NCBI RefSeq assembly: GCF_014930365.1
Contig: NZ_JABXWI010000002.1
Coordinates: 124,001 to 188,000 of the forward strand
Length of the DNA stretch: 64,000 nt
Source: Streptomyces caniscabiei
GTDB lineage: Bacteria > Actinomycetota > Actinomycetes > Streptomycetales > Streptomycetaceae
Direction of reading: 5' to 3'
In this document: positions 18,098 through 25,679 of the stretch, piece by piece
Position numbering within the stretch: position 1 is the stretch's first letter
Layout: every line of letters begins with the position of its first letter
Notes under the pieces: model-generated
Databases searched by the model: none
What the model was told of the DNA's origin: nothing
The model's input: only the letters and a program-made list of their open reading frames with translations
Program-made: the position numbers and the translations under genes

Positions 18098-20203
18098 TCA
18101 GGAGTCGTTCGACGACGGCTCGGCGTGCTGCGATGCGGACAGCGGACAGCGCACGACGGCGACGTCCGCCGCGTCGAGGACGAGCGTCTGCCCGGCCTCC
18201 AGGCGGCGTCCGGTGATCAGGTCGGTGCCGGAGCGGTCGAGGGCGACGGTCGCCTTGTCCTGCCGGTGGTTCAGCAGGAACAGGTACACATTCGTGTCCG
18301 TCCGTCGCTCGGTGACCTCGACGCCTCGTGGTGCGGCGTGCACCGGTCGCACCCCGGCACGATCCAGGACGTGCCGCACCAGGGCTTCGAGGGCGTCGTC
18401 GTCCAGACGTGTGCCGACGTACACGGCGCGGCCCTGGCCCAGTTCGTGCTCGACCACCGCGGCTTTGCCGGCGAGATGCCCCTTTCGGTAGACGGCGAGC
18501 GGTCGGGCGGTCTCCGTTTCGAGGTCGTCCTGCCACAGGGAAGCGGCGGCGAGGAAACCGGTCAGGGCGGTCTGTTCGGCTGCCGCCCGGACCGGCACCG
18601 TGGCCTCGGCGGGCAGCGGAGAGAACTCCTGCACGTGCGCGCCGATGACCTCGCGCAGGGCCCCCGGGTATCCGCCTTCGACGATCCGGTCGTCCTCGTC
18701 GACGATCCCCGAGAAGTACGAGACGACGAGATGGCCCCCGTCCTCCACGAACCTGTGCACGGCCGCGCTGTGCTGACGTGTCATCAGGTACTGGTTGGGG
18801 ATGACCAGGACGCGGTAGGGCGACAGGGCGTCGTCGAGGGTGACGACGTCGACGGCGACCTGGCTGTTCCACAGGGCCCGGTAGTGCCGGGCGACGGTGT
18901 CCCGGTAGTCGAAGGCGTTGTCCGGGTGGGCGCAGCCTTCCACGGCCCACCAGTTCTGCCAGTCCCAGACGATGGCGACCTGGGCGCTGGTGCGCGCTGT
19001 GGCGATCTCGTCGATGGCCCGCAGTTCGTTGCCGAGGGCCTTGACCTCCTGCCAGGTCCGTGTCTTCTCTCCGCCGTGCGGGAGCATCGCGGAGTGGAAT
19101 TTCTCCTGCCCCTGGCGGGATGCCCGCCACTGGAAGAACATCACCGCGTCGGAGCCGTGCGCGACGGCCTGGTAGGACCCCAGACGCATCCGGCCCGGCT
19201 GTTTGACCTGGTTGGTCTTCCACTGGCTGACCGCGCCGGCCGCCTGTTCCATCAGCATCCAGGGCTGCCCGCCGCGCAGGGTGCGCATCAGGTCGTACTG
19301 GAAGGCGGCGACGGCCAGCGAGTGGGGCTTGCCGGGGTCGGGGTAGCAGTCGAAGGCGACGACGTCGAGTTCCTTCGCCCACCGGTGGCTGTCGGTCAGC
19401 CGGCACCCGAAGAAGTTGGTGGTCGCCGGCACGTCCGGCGTGACCCCGTGGAGCAGGTCGCGCTCCTGTGTGACCAGTTCCAGCAGGAGGTCGGAGGTGA
19501 AGCGGGAGAAGTCCAGCTCACGGGAGGGATTGACCCAGCCGCGCACAGGTCGGGGCAGGTGCACCTGGGACCAGTCGCCGTAGCGCTGGCTCCAGAACGC
19601 CGTGCCCCACCGGTGGTTGAGCTCGTCGAGGGCGCCGTAGCGCTGCCGCAGCCACTCGCGGAAGCGGTCGTCGCACAGGTCACAGAAACAGTCGGAGTGG
19701 TACTCGTTGCCGATGTGCCACATGGCCAGTGCCGGATGGCTCCCGTACCGCTCGGCCAGCTTGGTGGCGATGCGCCGGCTGCGGTCCCGGTAGACCGGGG
19801 AGGAGGGGCAGAAGTGTCCTCGACTGCCGATGCCGTGCCGCACTCCCTGCCGGTCCACCGACAGGATCTCGGGGAAGTCCGTGGCGAGCCACGGAGGCGG
19901 CGCGGCGTTCGGCGTCGCGAGGTTGACATGGATGCCGTTCGCCCACAGCAGGTCCATGATCTCGTCGAGCCAGGAGAAGTCGAACTCGCCGTCGGCCGGC
20001 TCCAGCATGGCCCAGGAGAAGACGCCCAGGCTCACGAGCCGCACGCCCGCGGCTCGCATGAGCCGGACGTCCTCCTGCCACACCTCCCTCGGCCACTGCT
20101 CCGGGTTGTAGTCCCCGCCGTAGACGACTCCCGGCAGTCGACTGCGAAAGGTGTTCATGCGCGGATCGTTCGTGCGCGGATCGTTCGTGCGCGGATCGGA
20201 CAC
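18098..20203 (-). CDS. GH42 beta-galactosidase
   Basis: 701 residues, GTG 20203 with 'GGAAGGAAT' upstream. The TIM barrel starts 'PGVVYGGDYNPEQWPREVWQ'. The acid/base Glu167 is in 'MWHIGNEYH' and the nucleophile Glu319 in 'PWMLMEQAAG'. Cys132 and the trio Cys172/174/177 ('DCFCDLC') are the zinc site of GH42 enzymes. Trimerisation and beta domains follow. There is no signal peptide, so it acts in the cytoplasm on imported galactosides. The very N-terminus is a triplicated five-residue unit (DPRTN/DPRTN/DPRMN) made by a 15-bp repeat, which also creates an alternative ATG at the third unit. Confidence 0.93.
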   Translation of the reverse strand: MSDPRTNDPRTNDPRMNTFRSRLPGVVYGGDYNPEQWPREVWQEDVRLMRAAGVRLVSLGVFSWAMLEPADGEFDFSWLDEIMDLLWANGIHVNLATPNAAPPPWLATDFPEILSVDRQGVRHGIGSRGHFCPSSPVYRDRSRRIATKLAERYGSHPALAMWHIGNEYHSDCFCDLCDDRFREWLRQRYGALDELNHRWGTAFWSQRYGDWSQVHLPRPVRGWVNPSRELDFSRFTSDLLLELVTQERDLLHGVTPDVPATTNFFGCRLTDSHRWAKELDVVAFDCYPDPGKPHSLAVAAFQYDLMRTLRGGQPWMLMEQAAGAVSQWKTNQVKQPGRMRLGSYQAVAHGSDAVMFFQWRASRQGQEKFHSAMLPHGGEKTRTWQEVKALGNELRAIDEIATARTSAQVAIVWDWQNWWAVEGCAHPDNAFDYRDTVARHYRALWNSQVAVDVVTLDDALSPYRVLVIPNQYLMTRQHSAAVHRFVEDGGHLVVSYFSGIVDEDDRIVEGGYPGALREVIGAHVQEFSPLPAEATVPVRAAAEQTALTGFLAAASLWQDDLETETARPLAVYRKGHLAGKAAVVEHELGQGRAVYVGTRLDDDALEALVRHVLDRAGVRPVHAAPRGVEVTERRTDTNVYLFLLNHRQDKATVALDRSGTDLITGRRLEAGQTLVLDAADVAVVRCPLSASQHAEPSSNDS
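20153..20197 (-). repeat. Three 15-bp tandem repeats at the GH42 start
   Basis: The plus strand reads GTTCRTGCGCGGATC three times (20153-20167, 20168-20182, 20183-20197), differing by one A/G. On the coding strand it encodes DPRTN twice and DPRMN once. Being in frame it lengthens the protein start without breaking it. Unit number could vary between strains by slippage. Confidence 0.9.
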
Positions 20204-20243
20204 AGCGGGGATTCCTTCCGGAAGCGCTACTACATGTGGCAGC

Positions 20244-21560
20244 TCAGAGCTGGGACTTGATCTCGGAGATGAACTTCTTGGCCGCCGCCTTCGGCGACAG
20301 GCGGTCGAACAGCACGTCCTCGTTGAGGCGCTGGAAGATCTCCGGGACAGCGGGGCCGGCCTCCGCGTTGGGGAGGTGCACCGCGGTCGGCTTCAGGGCG
20401 TTGGCACGGCGCAGGTAGTCGGCGATCCGCTTCTCAGCGGGGGACAACTCGGGCGTGATCGCCTTGAGCACGTCGGGGTTGACGGGAACACCGCGGTCGA
20501 ACTTCCCGATCTTGCCCGCCTCGGGGGAGTTGACCAGGAAGTCGAGCAGCTGCGCGGCCTCCTTGGGGTGTTCCGTCCGCGCCGAGGCCCCGTAGAAGAC
20601 GCCGGGCTTGGTGTAGGCGCCGACCTGGGCGGCACCGTCCTCACCGGGGAAGAGCAGCAGCTTGGTCTCACGCCCGCTGGCGGCCTCCAGCGCGCCGAGC
20701 TGGGTGACGGACATCTCGGTCATGGCCGCCTTGTGCTGGGCGACCAGGTTCTGCTCGATACCGGCTCCTGAGGCCAGGGCCTCGACCGCTGCCTCGGGGC
20801 TGGTCGTACCGCCGCTGTCACGCAGCTTGACGACCCACTCCCAGTAGCCGGTCATGGTCTTCTCGGTGAAACCTATTTCGCTGCCGTCCTCGGTCCAGTA
20901 GTCCTCACCGTGCTGCCGCAGCCACGGGCCCACCATGTTGGGGTAGAGAGGCATCACACTGCCGACCAGTTTCGACTTCGACTCGGCGATCGCGGTGGCG
21001 GTCTTCACGTAGTCGTCCCACGACCACTTGGTGTCGTCCGGAATAGGCACACCGGCCTTCTTGAACGCCGCCGGATCCACGGCGACGCCGAACGCGCTGT
21101 CGCCGGCCGGGACGCCGTAGAGGCCGCCCTTCACGGTCGTCATCGACATCGAGTTCGGGGGCAGCTTGTCGGTGTTCAGCACGTCCTTGACCTTCTTCAG
21201 GTCCATCAGCTGCCCGTTGTCGATGTACGAGTACATGAACGGGTCCGTGATCTGCAGGACGTCGGGCATGTCACCGGCCGCGGCGCTGGTCGACAGCTTC
21301 TTCCAGTAGTCGTCCCAGTTGGAGTACTCGACCTGGACGCTGATGTTCGGGTGCTCCTTCTCGAACAACGCGATCATCTGCTTGGTCTGCTCGTGCCGGA
21401 CGTCCGACCCCCACCAGTTGAACCGGATGACGGTCTTGCCGCCGTCGTTGCCGGAGGAGTCCGCGGCACAGCCCGCGGACAGGACGAGGGCGAAGACCGA
21501 ACAGGTCAGCCCGACCACACGGAGTCGGGAGCGTCTGCTCGGACGGGACGAGTGGTTCAT
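20244..21560 (-). CDS. Extracellular sugar-binding lipoprotein of the first ABC importer
   Basis: 438 residues. The lipoprotein signal is 'VFALVLSAGC' (lipobox L-S-A-G-C, Cys about 29). The mature protein has the family 1 solute-binding fold ('TVIRFNWWGSDVRHEQTKQM', 'MPDVLQITDPFMYSYIDNGQ', 'GLYGVPAGDSAFGVAVDPAA'). It is the first gene of the operon continuing into GH42 and two permeases. The candidate promoter near 21898-21926 leaves an unusually long leader of about 330 bases. It should capture galactosides at the membrane. Confidence 0.92.
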   Translation of the reverse strand: MNHSSRPSRRSRLRVVGLTCSVFALVLSAGCAADSSGNDGGKTVIRFNWWGSDVRHEQTKQMIALFEKEHPNISVQVEYSNWDDYWKKLSTSAAAGDMPDVLQITDPFMYSYIDNGQLMDLKKVKDVLNTDKLPPNSMSMTTVKGGLYGVPAGDSAFGVAVDPAAFKKAGVPIPDDTKWSWDDYVKTATAIAESKSKLVGSVMPLYPNMVGPWLRQHGEDYWTEDGSEIGFTEKTMTGYWEWVVKLRDSGGTTSPEAAVEALASGAGIEQNLVAQHKAAMTEMSVTQLGALEAASGRETKLLLFPGEDGAAQVGAYTKPGVFYGASARTEHPKEAAQLLDFLVNSPEAGKIGKFDRGVPVNPDVLKAITPELSPAEKRIADYLRRANALKPTAVHLPNAEAGPAVPEIFQRLNEDVLFDRLSPKAAAKKFISEIKSQL

Positions 21561-21879
21561 GTGGGAGCTCCTCTGCTGCCATCACTGGGCGGTGTGCCCA
21601 GACGGGGGAAACGTCGTCTCAGAAAGCCGGCGTAGGACGCCGACTGTTTCGCCGCGTGGCGGCCAACTTCACAACTCGGCTGCTTTGCGGGCTGCGAAAG
21701 TTACTTGCGATCAGGTGGCCTGGCGCTGGCCCGGCTCGTCGGGTTCCCGGGTGGGCCGCAGCGGCTCTGACAGGGGTTGTTGTGAACGTACGCTGGAGCC
21801 TTGGGTCGGTGTGCCGAGCTGATCCGCGGGGTTGACCGCGAGCGTCGCGCCGAGTTGAGGGCTGTGTGCGTCAGCAATA

Positions 21880-21926
21880 GTGAACGTTCACGCGGCGAGC
21901 GTAGTAACCGGCCACATCTCGGTCAA
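21880..21926 (-). promoter_or_regulatory. Promoter with LacI-type operator for the SBP-GH42-permease operon
   Basis: On the minus strand TTGACC (21921-21926), a 17-base spacer and TACGCT (21898-21903) form a sigma-70-like promoter. The perfect palindrome GTGAACGTTCAC (21880-21891) lies at about the transcription start. The same palindrome family recurs at the other sugar operons nearby. The remaining leader (21561-21879) and upstream stretch to 22111 contain no gene that I can support. Confidence 0.7.
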
Positions 21927-22111
21927 GAGGTCTCTGCATAACGCTTGGGTACTTAGTGCGACTTCACCGGTTCCGGACCGGTACGGAACCGGAACGCCAC
22001 CGTGCGCGAACATGCCGGGTCAGCGCGTTCCGCGCGGTGCGGACGGGGCTCCGGGCGCGTATGTCCGTCCGGACGCCCGTTGCACGGCGGCCGGTTGCCA
22101 GGGCCGACGGG

Positions 22112-23179
22112 CTACATGGTGTGGTTCGTCCTCGCCGGTCCGGACGACTCTCGCAGCACGAGGCGGCAGTCGAGGTCCAGATGCAGTTCCGGTTCGCTCT
22201 CCTCGCGGATGCGGGCGAGCAGGGCCCGCATGGCCCGCCGGCCCATGGCCTCTCGGTCGAGATCCACGGTGGAGATGGACGGGTTGAAGTACGCGGTGAA
22301 CTCCTGGTTGTCCCATCCGAAGACACTCACGTCGTCCGGGACGCGCCATCCGCGGTCCTGGAAGCCGCGGATCACGCCCATGGCGACGTCGTCGTTGGCG
22401 GCGAGGACCGCGGTGACACCGGAGTCCGCCGACAGGCCCTGGGCCGCCTCGTATCCGGACCGCACGGACCAGTCACCGTCGATGACGGCGTAGTTCTCCA
22501 GGCCCCGCTCGGCGACCGTCCGCAGATAGACCTCGCGTCGTTTGCGTGCCGACATCCAGTCCGTGCTGCCGGCGACATGGACGAAACGCCGATGGCCCAG
22601 GGAGACGAGGTGGTCGATGATCATGGCGGCCGGCTCGCCGTCAGCCGTGATCCCGTGGGACCGCATCTGGTCGTCGTACTCCCCTATGACGACGGTCGGA
22701 GTATGGTCCAGCCCCAGTTTCTCCAGGTCGCCGATGGGGGTGAAGGTCAGCACCCCTTCGGCCTGACCGGAGTCGAGCAGGGCGCGGACGCGGTCGCCCC
22801 TGACCCGTTCGTCGCCTTCCAGGCCGACGATGTCCAGCAGGTAACCGGCCGCCTGTGCCTCGGCGGACGCTCCCCGCAGGATCTGCGAGGGCACGAAGGT
22901 CGTCATGGCCGGCAGGACCACGGTGACGCGGTTCGACTTGCGGGTGCGCATCGAGCGCGCCACCAGGTTGGGCCGGTAGTCCAGCTCGGCCACGGCCTGC
23001 TCTATGCGGGCCACCGTCTGCGGCTTCATGCCTCCGTTGCCCCGCAGGAAGCGCGAGACGGTCTGATGCGACACTCCCGCGTGCGCCGCGACGTCGAGGA
23101 TGGTGGGACGCTTTCTGGACGGCGGTTTCGGCCGTTTCACGTCCCGCTCCGCTCTCTCCGGTCCCGTGTCCGCGTCCAC
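22112..23179 (-). CDS. LacI-family transcriptional repressor
   Basis: 355 residues from GTG 23179; an alternative GTG at 23140 has a better spaced 'GGAGCGG'. The helix-turn-helix is 'PTILDVAAHAGVSHQTVSRF', hinge 'LDYRPNLVARSMRT', then a periplasmic-binding-like effector domain ('HRRFVHVAGSTDWMSARKRR', 'VLAANDDVAMGVIRGFQDRG'). It sits immediately upstream of, and in the same orientation as, the ABC/GH42 operon. Its recognition helix (SHQTVSRFL) is identical to that of the AbiEi-LacI fusion at 27772, so both probably bind the GTGAWCGWTCAC palindrome. The inducer is presumably a galactoside. Confidence 0.93.
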   Translation of the reverse strand: MDADTGPERAERDVKRPKPPSRKRPTILDVAAHAGVSHQTVSRFLRGNGGMKPQTVARIEQAVAELDYRPNLVARSMRTRKSNRVTVVLPAMTTFVPSQILRGASAEAQAAGYLLDIVGLEGDERVRGDRVRALLDSGQAEGVLTFTPIGDLEKLGLDHTPTVVIGEYDDQMRSHGITADGEPAAMIIDHLVSLGHRRFVHVAGSTDWMSARKRREVYLRTVAERGLENYAVIDGDWSVRSGYEAAQGLSADSGVTAVLAANDDVAMGVIRGFQDRGWRVPDDVSVFGWDNQEFTAYFNPSISTVDLDREAMGRRAMRALLARIREESEPELHLDLDCRLVLRESSGPARTNHTM

Positions 23180-23413
23180 CGTGCCGCCCCCCGCCGCATC
23201 TCCACGCCCCGCACGCCCATCGGTACTGTACTGCCGAGTTCTCCATGGCAGGCCGGGTCCCTTCCTCTTGCCGTCTCGCCGGACCCGAGCGCATGGGCCG
23301 GTCGAGCTCGGCTGCCCCGCGGATCGTCCGGCCTGGCCGGCCGCATGGTCCCTGTCCGGGCCGTGCGGTCGGCCGCCGGATCCGCCGTCACCCGGCGGCT
23401 CGTGTTCCTCATG

Positions 23414-25213
23414 TCAGACCTGCACGGTCCAGTGCTGGTTCGTGTGCGACTCGTCGTTCCAGCACGTGTACTGCAGCAGCCGGGCGCCGTCCGTCGTGAG
23501 GGCCCGGTCCACGTCGAGGCACTTGCCGGAGTGACGGGCGACGATCTCGACGTAGCCGGTGCCGGTGTCGCTCAGCCGCCACTGCTGGCTGGTGCGGCCG
23601 TCGCAGGTCTGCTGGACGATCGCGGCCGTGTTCGCCGTGGAGGAGCCGGCCACGTCCAGGCACAGTCCCGAGTGCCGGGAGAGGATCTGGTAGTAGCCCC
23701 CGCCGACGTCGTGCAGCTGCCACCGCTGGTCGCCGCCGCCCGAGCAGCCGGCCTGTTCGATCGCGACTCCGGCCGTGGTCGAGGAGCCGACCGCCTCGGC
23801 GCACTTGCCGGAGTGTCGCGCCTTGAGCGTCGTCGTGTCGGCCAGCTGGGACAGTGTCGATGTGAGGACGGGCACGTAGAAGTCGGTGATGCCTGCGATG
23901 TTCGGGTGCGTCCCGGTGCCGCCACTGCCTGGGAAGGTGTTGACGAGGTTGTCGAACGTGTACGCCACCCGCTGGGCGTCAACACGCGTGTCGAGGGTCG
24001 CGTCCGCGAAGACGTCGGCCACCGCGATGCCCCACTTCTGTGTGGCTTGCAGGTACACCTGGCGCAGGGCGAGTTGGGTGTCCCAGTCCCGCGAGCCCAT
24101 TTTGTGGGCGGCCACGTACACGAGCTGGGCGGACGGCCACTTCTGCCGCATCGTGCGGATGGTGGTTTCGAGCGTTCCGGCGTACGTGCCGGTGTCGAAC
24201 GTGGCGGGGTCCTGGGAGGCGCTGACGGTGCCGACCGTGTAGGTGTGGTTGGTGTAGATCTCGCCGGCGTCGTTCGTGCCGCCGTCGAAGACGACGAAGT
24301 CGGGCGCCTGCGCGTTGGCGTTCTGCACCTGGGTGAGGATCTGGTTGCTGGTGGGACCCACGGTCGCACCGTTCACCGCGTACTTCGTCAGCGTCATGCC
24401 TTCACGTTCGGCGAGGAAGTTCATGAAGCTGCGGGAGTACTTGTGCCCCCAGACGATGCTGTCACCGAAGGCGTAGACGGACGAGCCGGTGAGGGATCCG
24501 TAAGCGGGGTTCACGGGGCGGGTCAGGCGGAAGTTGTCGATGGACTGCACACCGGTGCCGTAGTAGTTGCAGGCGACGAACTTCGCCAGGTTGGTCCCCG
24601 TGATGGTTTTCGTGCCGGAGGCCAGCACGATCGGCGCCGCCTCCTTGCTGGTGATCGTGTACTGGACCTTCTGGAGGGTGAAGTCCATGTGCAGATCGAC
24701 CGTGTACCACTTGGTCCGGTCGAAGCTGATCTTGGTCCAGGTGGGATTGAGTGAGTCCGGAGCGGAGGTGGAGTCCGAGTCGGGTCCGGTCACGGCGTAG
24801 CGGAGTTCCGCTGCGGTCGCGGCCAGCCCGAAGACGAGGTGCCCGGCGTCGTCGCGCAGTTCCAGACCGGTCTTCATCCCGGTGCTGGAGATGGCCGTCT
24901 TCCAGTCGAACCGCAGGTCGAGCGTCTTCTCCTGGGTGATCGAGGACGCGAACGGACGCACGGACGTCGTGTAATTGCCCATGCCCTTCGTGACCTCCAG
25001 TACGCCGTTGCCGATGGCGGCCCCGACCGGGAAACCGAAGTTCGCGGGGGTCGTCTGGGCGTCGAACGTCTCGTTGAGGAACGTCGCGCCGGGGGTTTCG
25101 GCGGCGGAGGCGGCCGGAGCCGTGAGGAAGGTCGCGATGAGGAGGATGCCGGCGGCCAGGGAGCCGGCCCATCTTCGGGGCCGACGGCCCGTTCTGCGCA
25201 TGACCGTATACAC
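23414..25213 (-). CDS. Secreted SGNH hydrolase with beta-sandwich and ricin-B lectin domain
   Basis: I choose GTG 25213, five bases after 'GGGAGA', giving 599 residues. A Sec signal ends 'APAASA'. Residues 45-235 form a LamG/CBM-like beta-sandwich. About 245-460 is an SGNH domain with Ser252 ('VYAFGDSIVWGHKYS'), the Gly/Asn blocks 'YAVNGATVGP' and 'VVFDGGTNDAGEIY' and a C-terminal 'GTGTHPNIAGITDF' His. Residues about 470-599 are ricin-B lectin repeats (QxW: 'GGDQRWQLHD', 'TSQQWRLSD', 'NQHWTVQV'). A deacetylase or esterase acting on plant polysaccharide is likely. Its promoter holds two LacI-type operators. Confidence 0.88.
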   Translation of the reverse strand: MYTVMRRTGRRPRRWAGSLAAGILLIATFLTAPAASAAETPGATFLNETFDAQTTPANFGFPVGAAIGNGVLEVTKGMGNYTTSVRPFASSITQEKTLDLRFDWKTAISSTGMKTGLELRDDAGHLVFGLAATAAELRYAVTGPDSDSTSAPDSLNPTWTKISFDRTKWYTVDLHMDFTLQKVQYTITSKEAAPIVLASGTKTITGTNLAKFVACNYYGTGVQSIDNFRLTRPVNPAYGSLTGSSVYAFGDSIVWGHKYSRSFMNFLAEREGMTLTKYAVNGATVGPTSNQILTQVQNANAQAPDFVVFDGGTNDAGEIYTNHTYTVGTVSASQDPATFDTGTYAGTLETTIRTMRQKWPSAQLVYVAAHKMGSRDWDTQLALRQVYLQATQKWGIAVADVFADATLDTRVDAQRVAYTFDNLVNTFPGSGGTGTHPNIAGITDFYVPVLTSTLSQLADTTTLKARHSGKCAEAVGSSTTAGVAIEQAGCSGGGDQRWQLHDVGGGYYQILSRHSGLCLDVAGSSTANTAAIVQQTCDGRTSQQWRLSDTGTGYVEIVARHSGKCLDVDRALTTDGARLLQYTCWNDESHTNQHWTVQV

Positions 25214-25346
25214 GTGATCTCCCTTGATCTGGTGATACCGACCGGTGCCCGGCGGGGAGGAAGGAACCCGGCCGTGGCTCGGCCCGAGGGCGCACAGAAA
25301 AGCCACGAAGTACCGGGGCGATGAAGTGTCCGACAACAGCAGGGGC

Positions 25347-25399
25347 AACTTAGTGATCGTTCACCCGAGCGGTCAAGATGTCTGCAGGTGATCGTTCAC
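25347..25399 (-). promoter_or_regulatory. Promoter with paired LacI-type operators for the SGNH/ricin-B gene
   Basis: On the minus strand TTGACC (25371-25376) and TAAGTT (25347-25352) have an 18-base spacer whose -10-proximal part is the palindrome GTGAACGATCAC (25353-25364). A second copy (25388-25399) lies 11 bases upstream of the -35. The two centres are 35 bases apart. The same arrangement recurs at 29524-29575. The rest of the 25214-25679 divergent intergenic region holds only the operator at 25631. Confidence 0.78.
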
Positions 25400-25630
25400 T
25401 ACGTGGGGGTCCCACCGGCACGACCTGAGCCGACCGGCTCTGGGCTGCGAAGCAACTCTCCCCGTTCACACCATTGACACACAAGCGTTTCAGCCAGTCT
25501 TATGTGCGCCATCGTTGGTTTCGGCCACCGTCTGATCGCCAGGGCCTCGCCATCGCCTGTCGGCTCGATCACGCTGCGCCCGACCCCCCTGCCTCGAAGG
25601 TTCCTGACGGGCACCGTCGAACCCTCAATC

Positions 25631-25642
25631 GTGATCGTTCAC
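25631..25642 (+). promoter_or_regulatory. LacI-type operator upstream of the GH-A hydrolase gene
   Basis: GTGATCGTTCAC lies 38 bases before the ATG at 25680. It is followed directly by TATCCG, a plausible -10, the same operator/-10 adjacency seen at the SGNH and oxidoreductase promoters. The -35 is weak (TCGAAC or GAACCC). Confidence 0.65.
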
Positions 25643-25679
25643 TATCCGGCAGAAGTTCACCTGACACGGAGGTAGTGCA

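Noticed and set aside
20153..20197. Short tandem repeats considered as a CRISPR-like array
   Set aside because: Only three contiguous 15-bp units without spacers, in frame inside a coding region.
17966..20260. Plus-strand open frame of 764 codons opposite GH42 and the permease
   Set aside because: It is antisense to well-supported genes, is rich in Val/Gly/Arg as expected for a GC-rich shadow frame, and shows no domain pattern.
21956..24754. Plus-strand open frame of 932 codons opposite the LacI and SGNH genes
   Set aside because: Shadow frame of two convincing minus-strand genes; low-complexity composition and no motifs.
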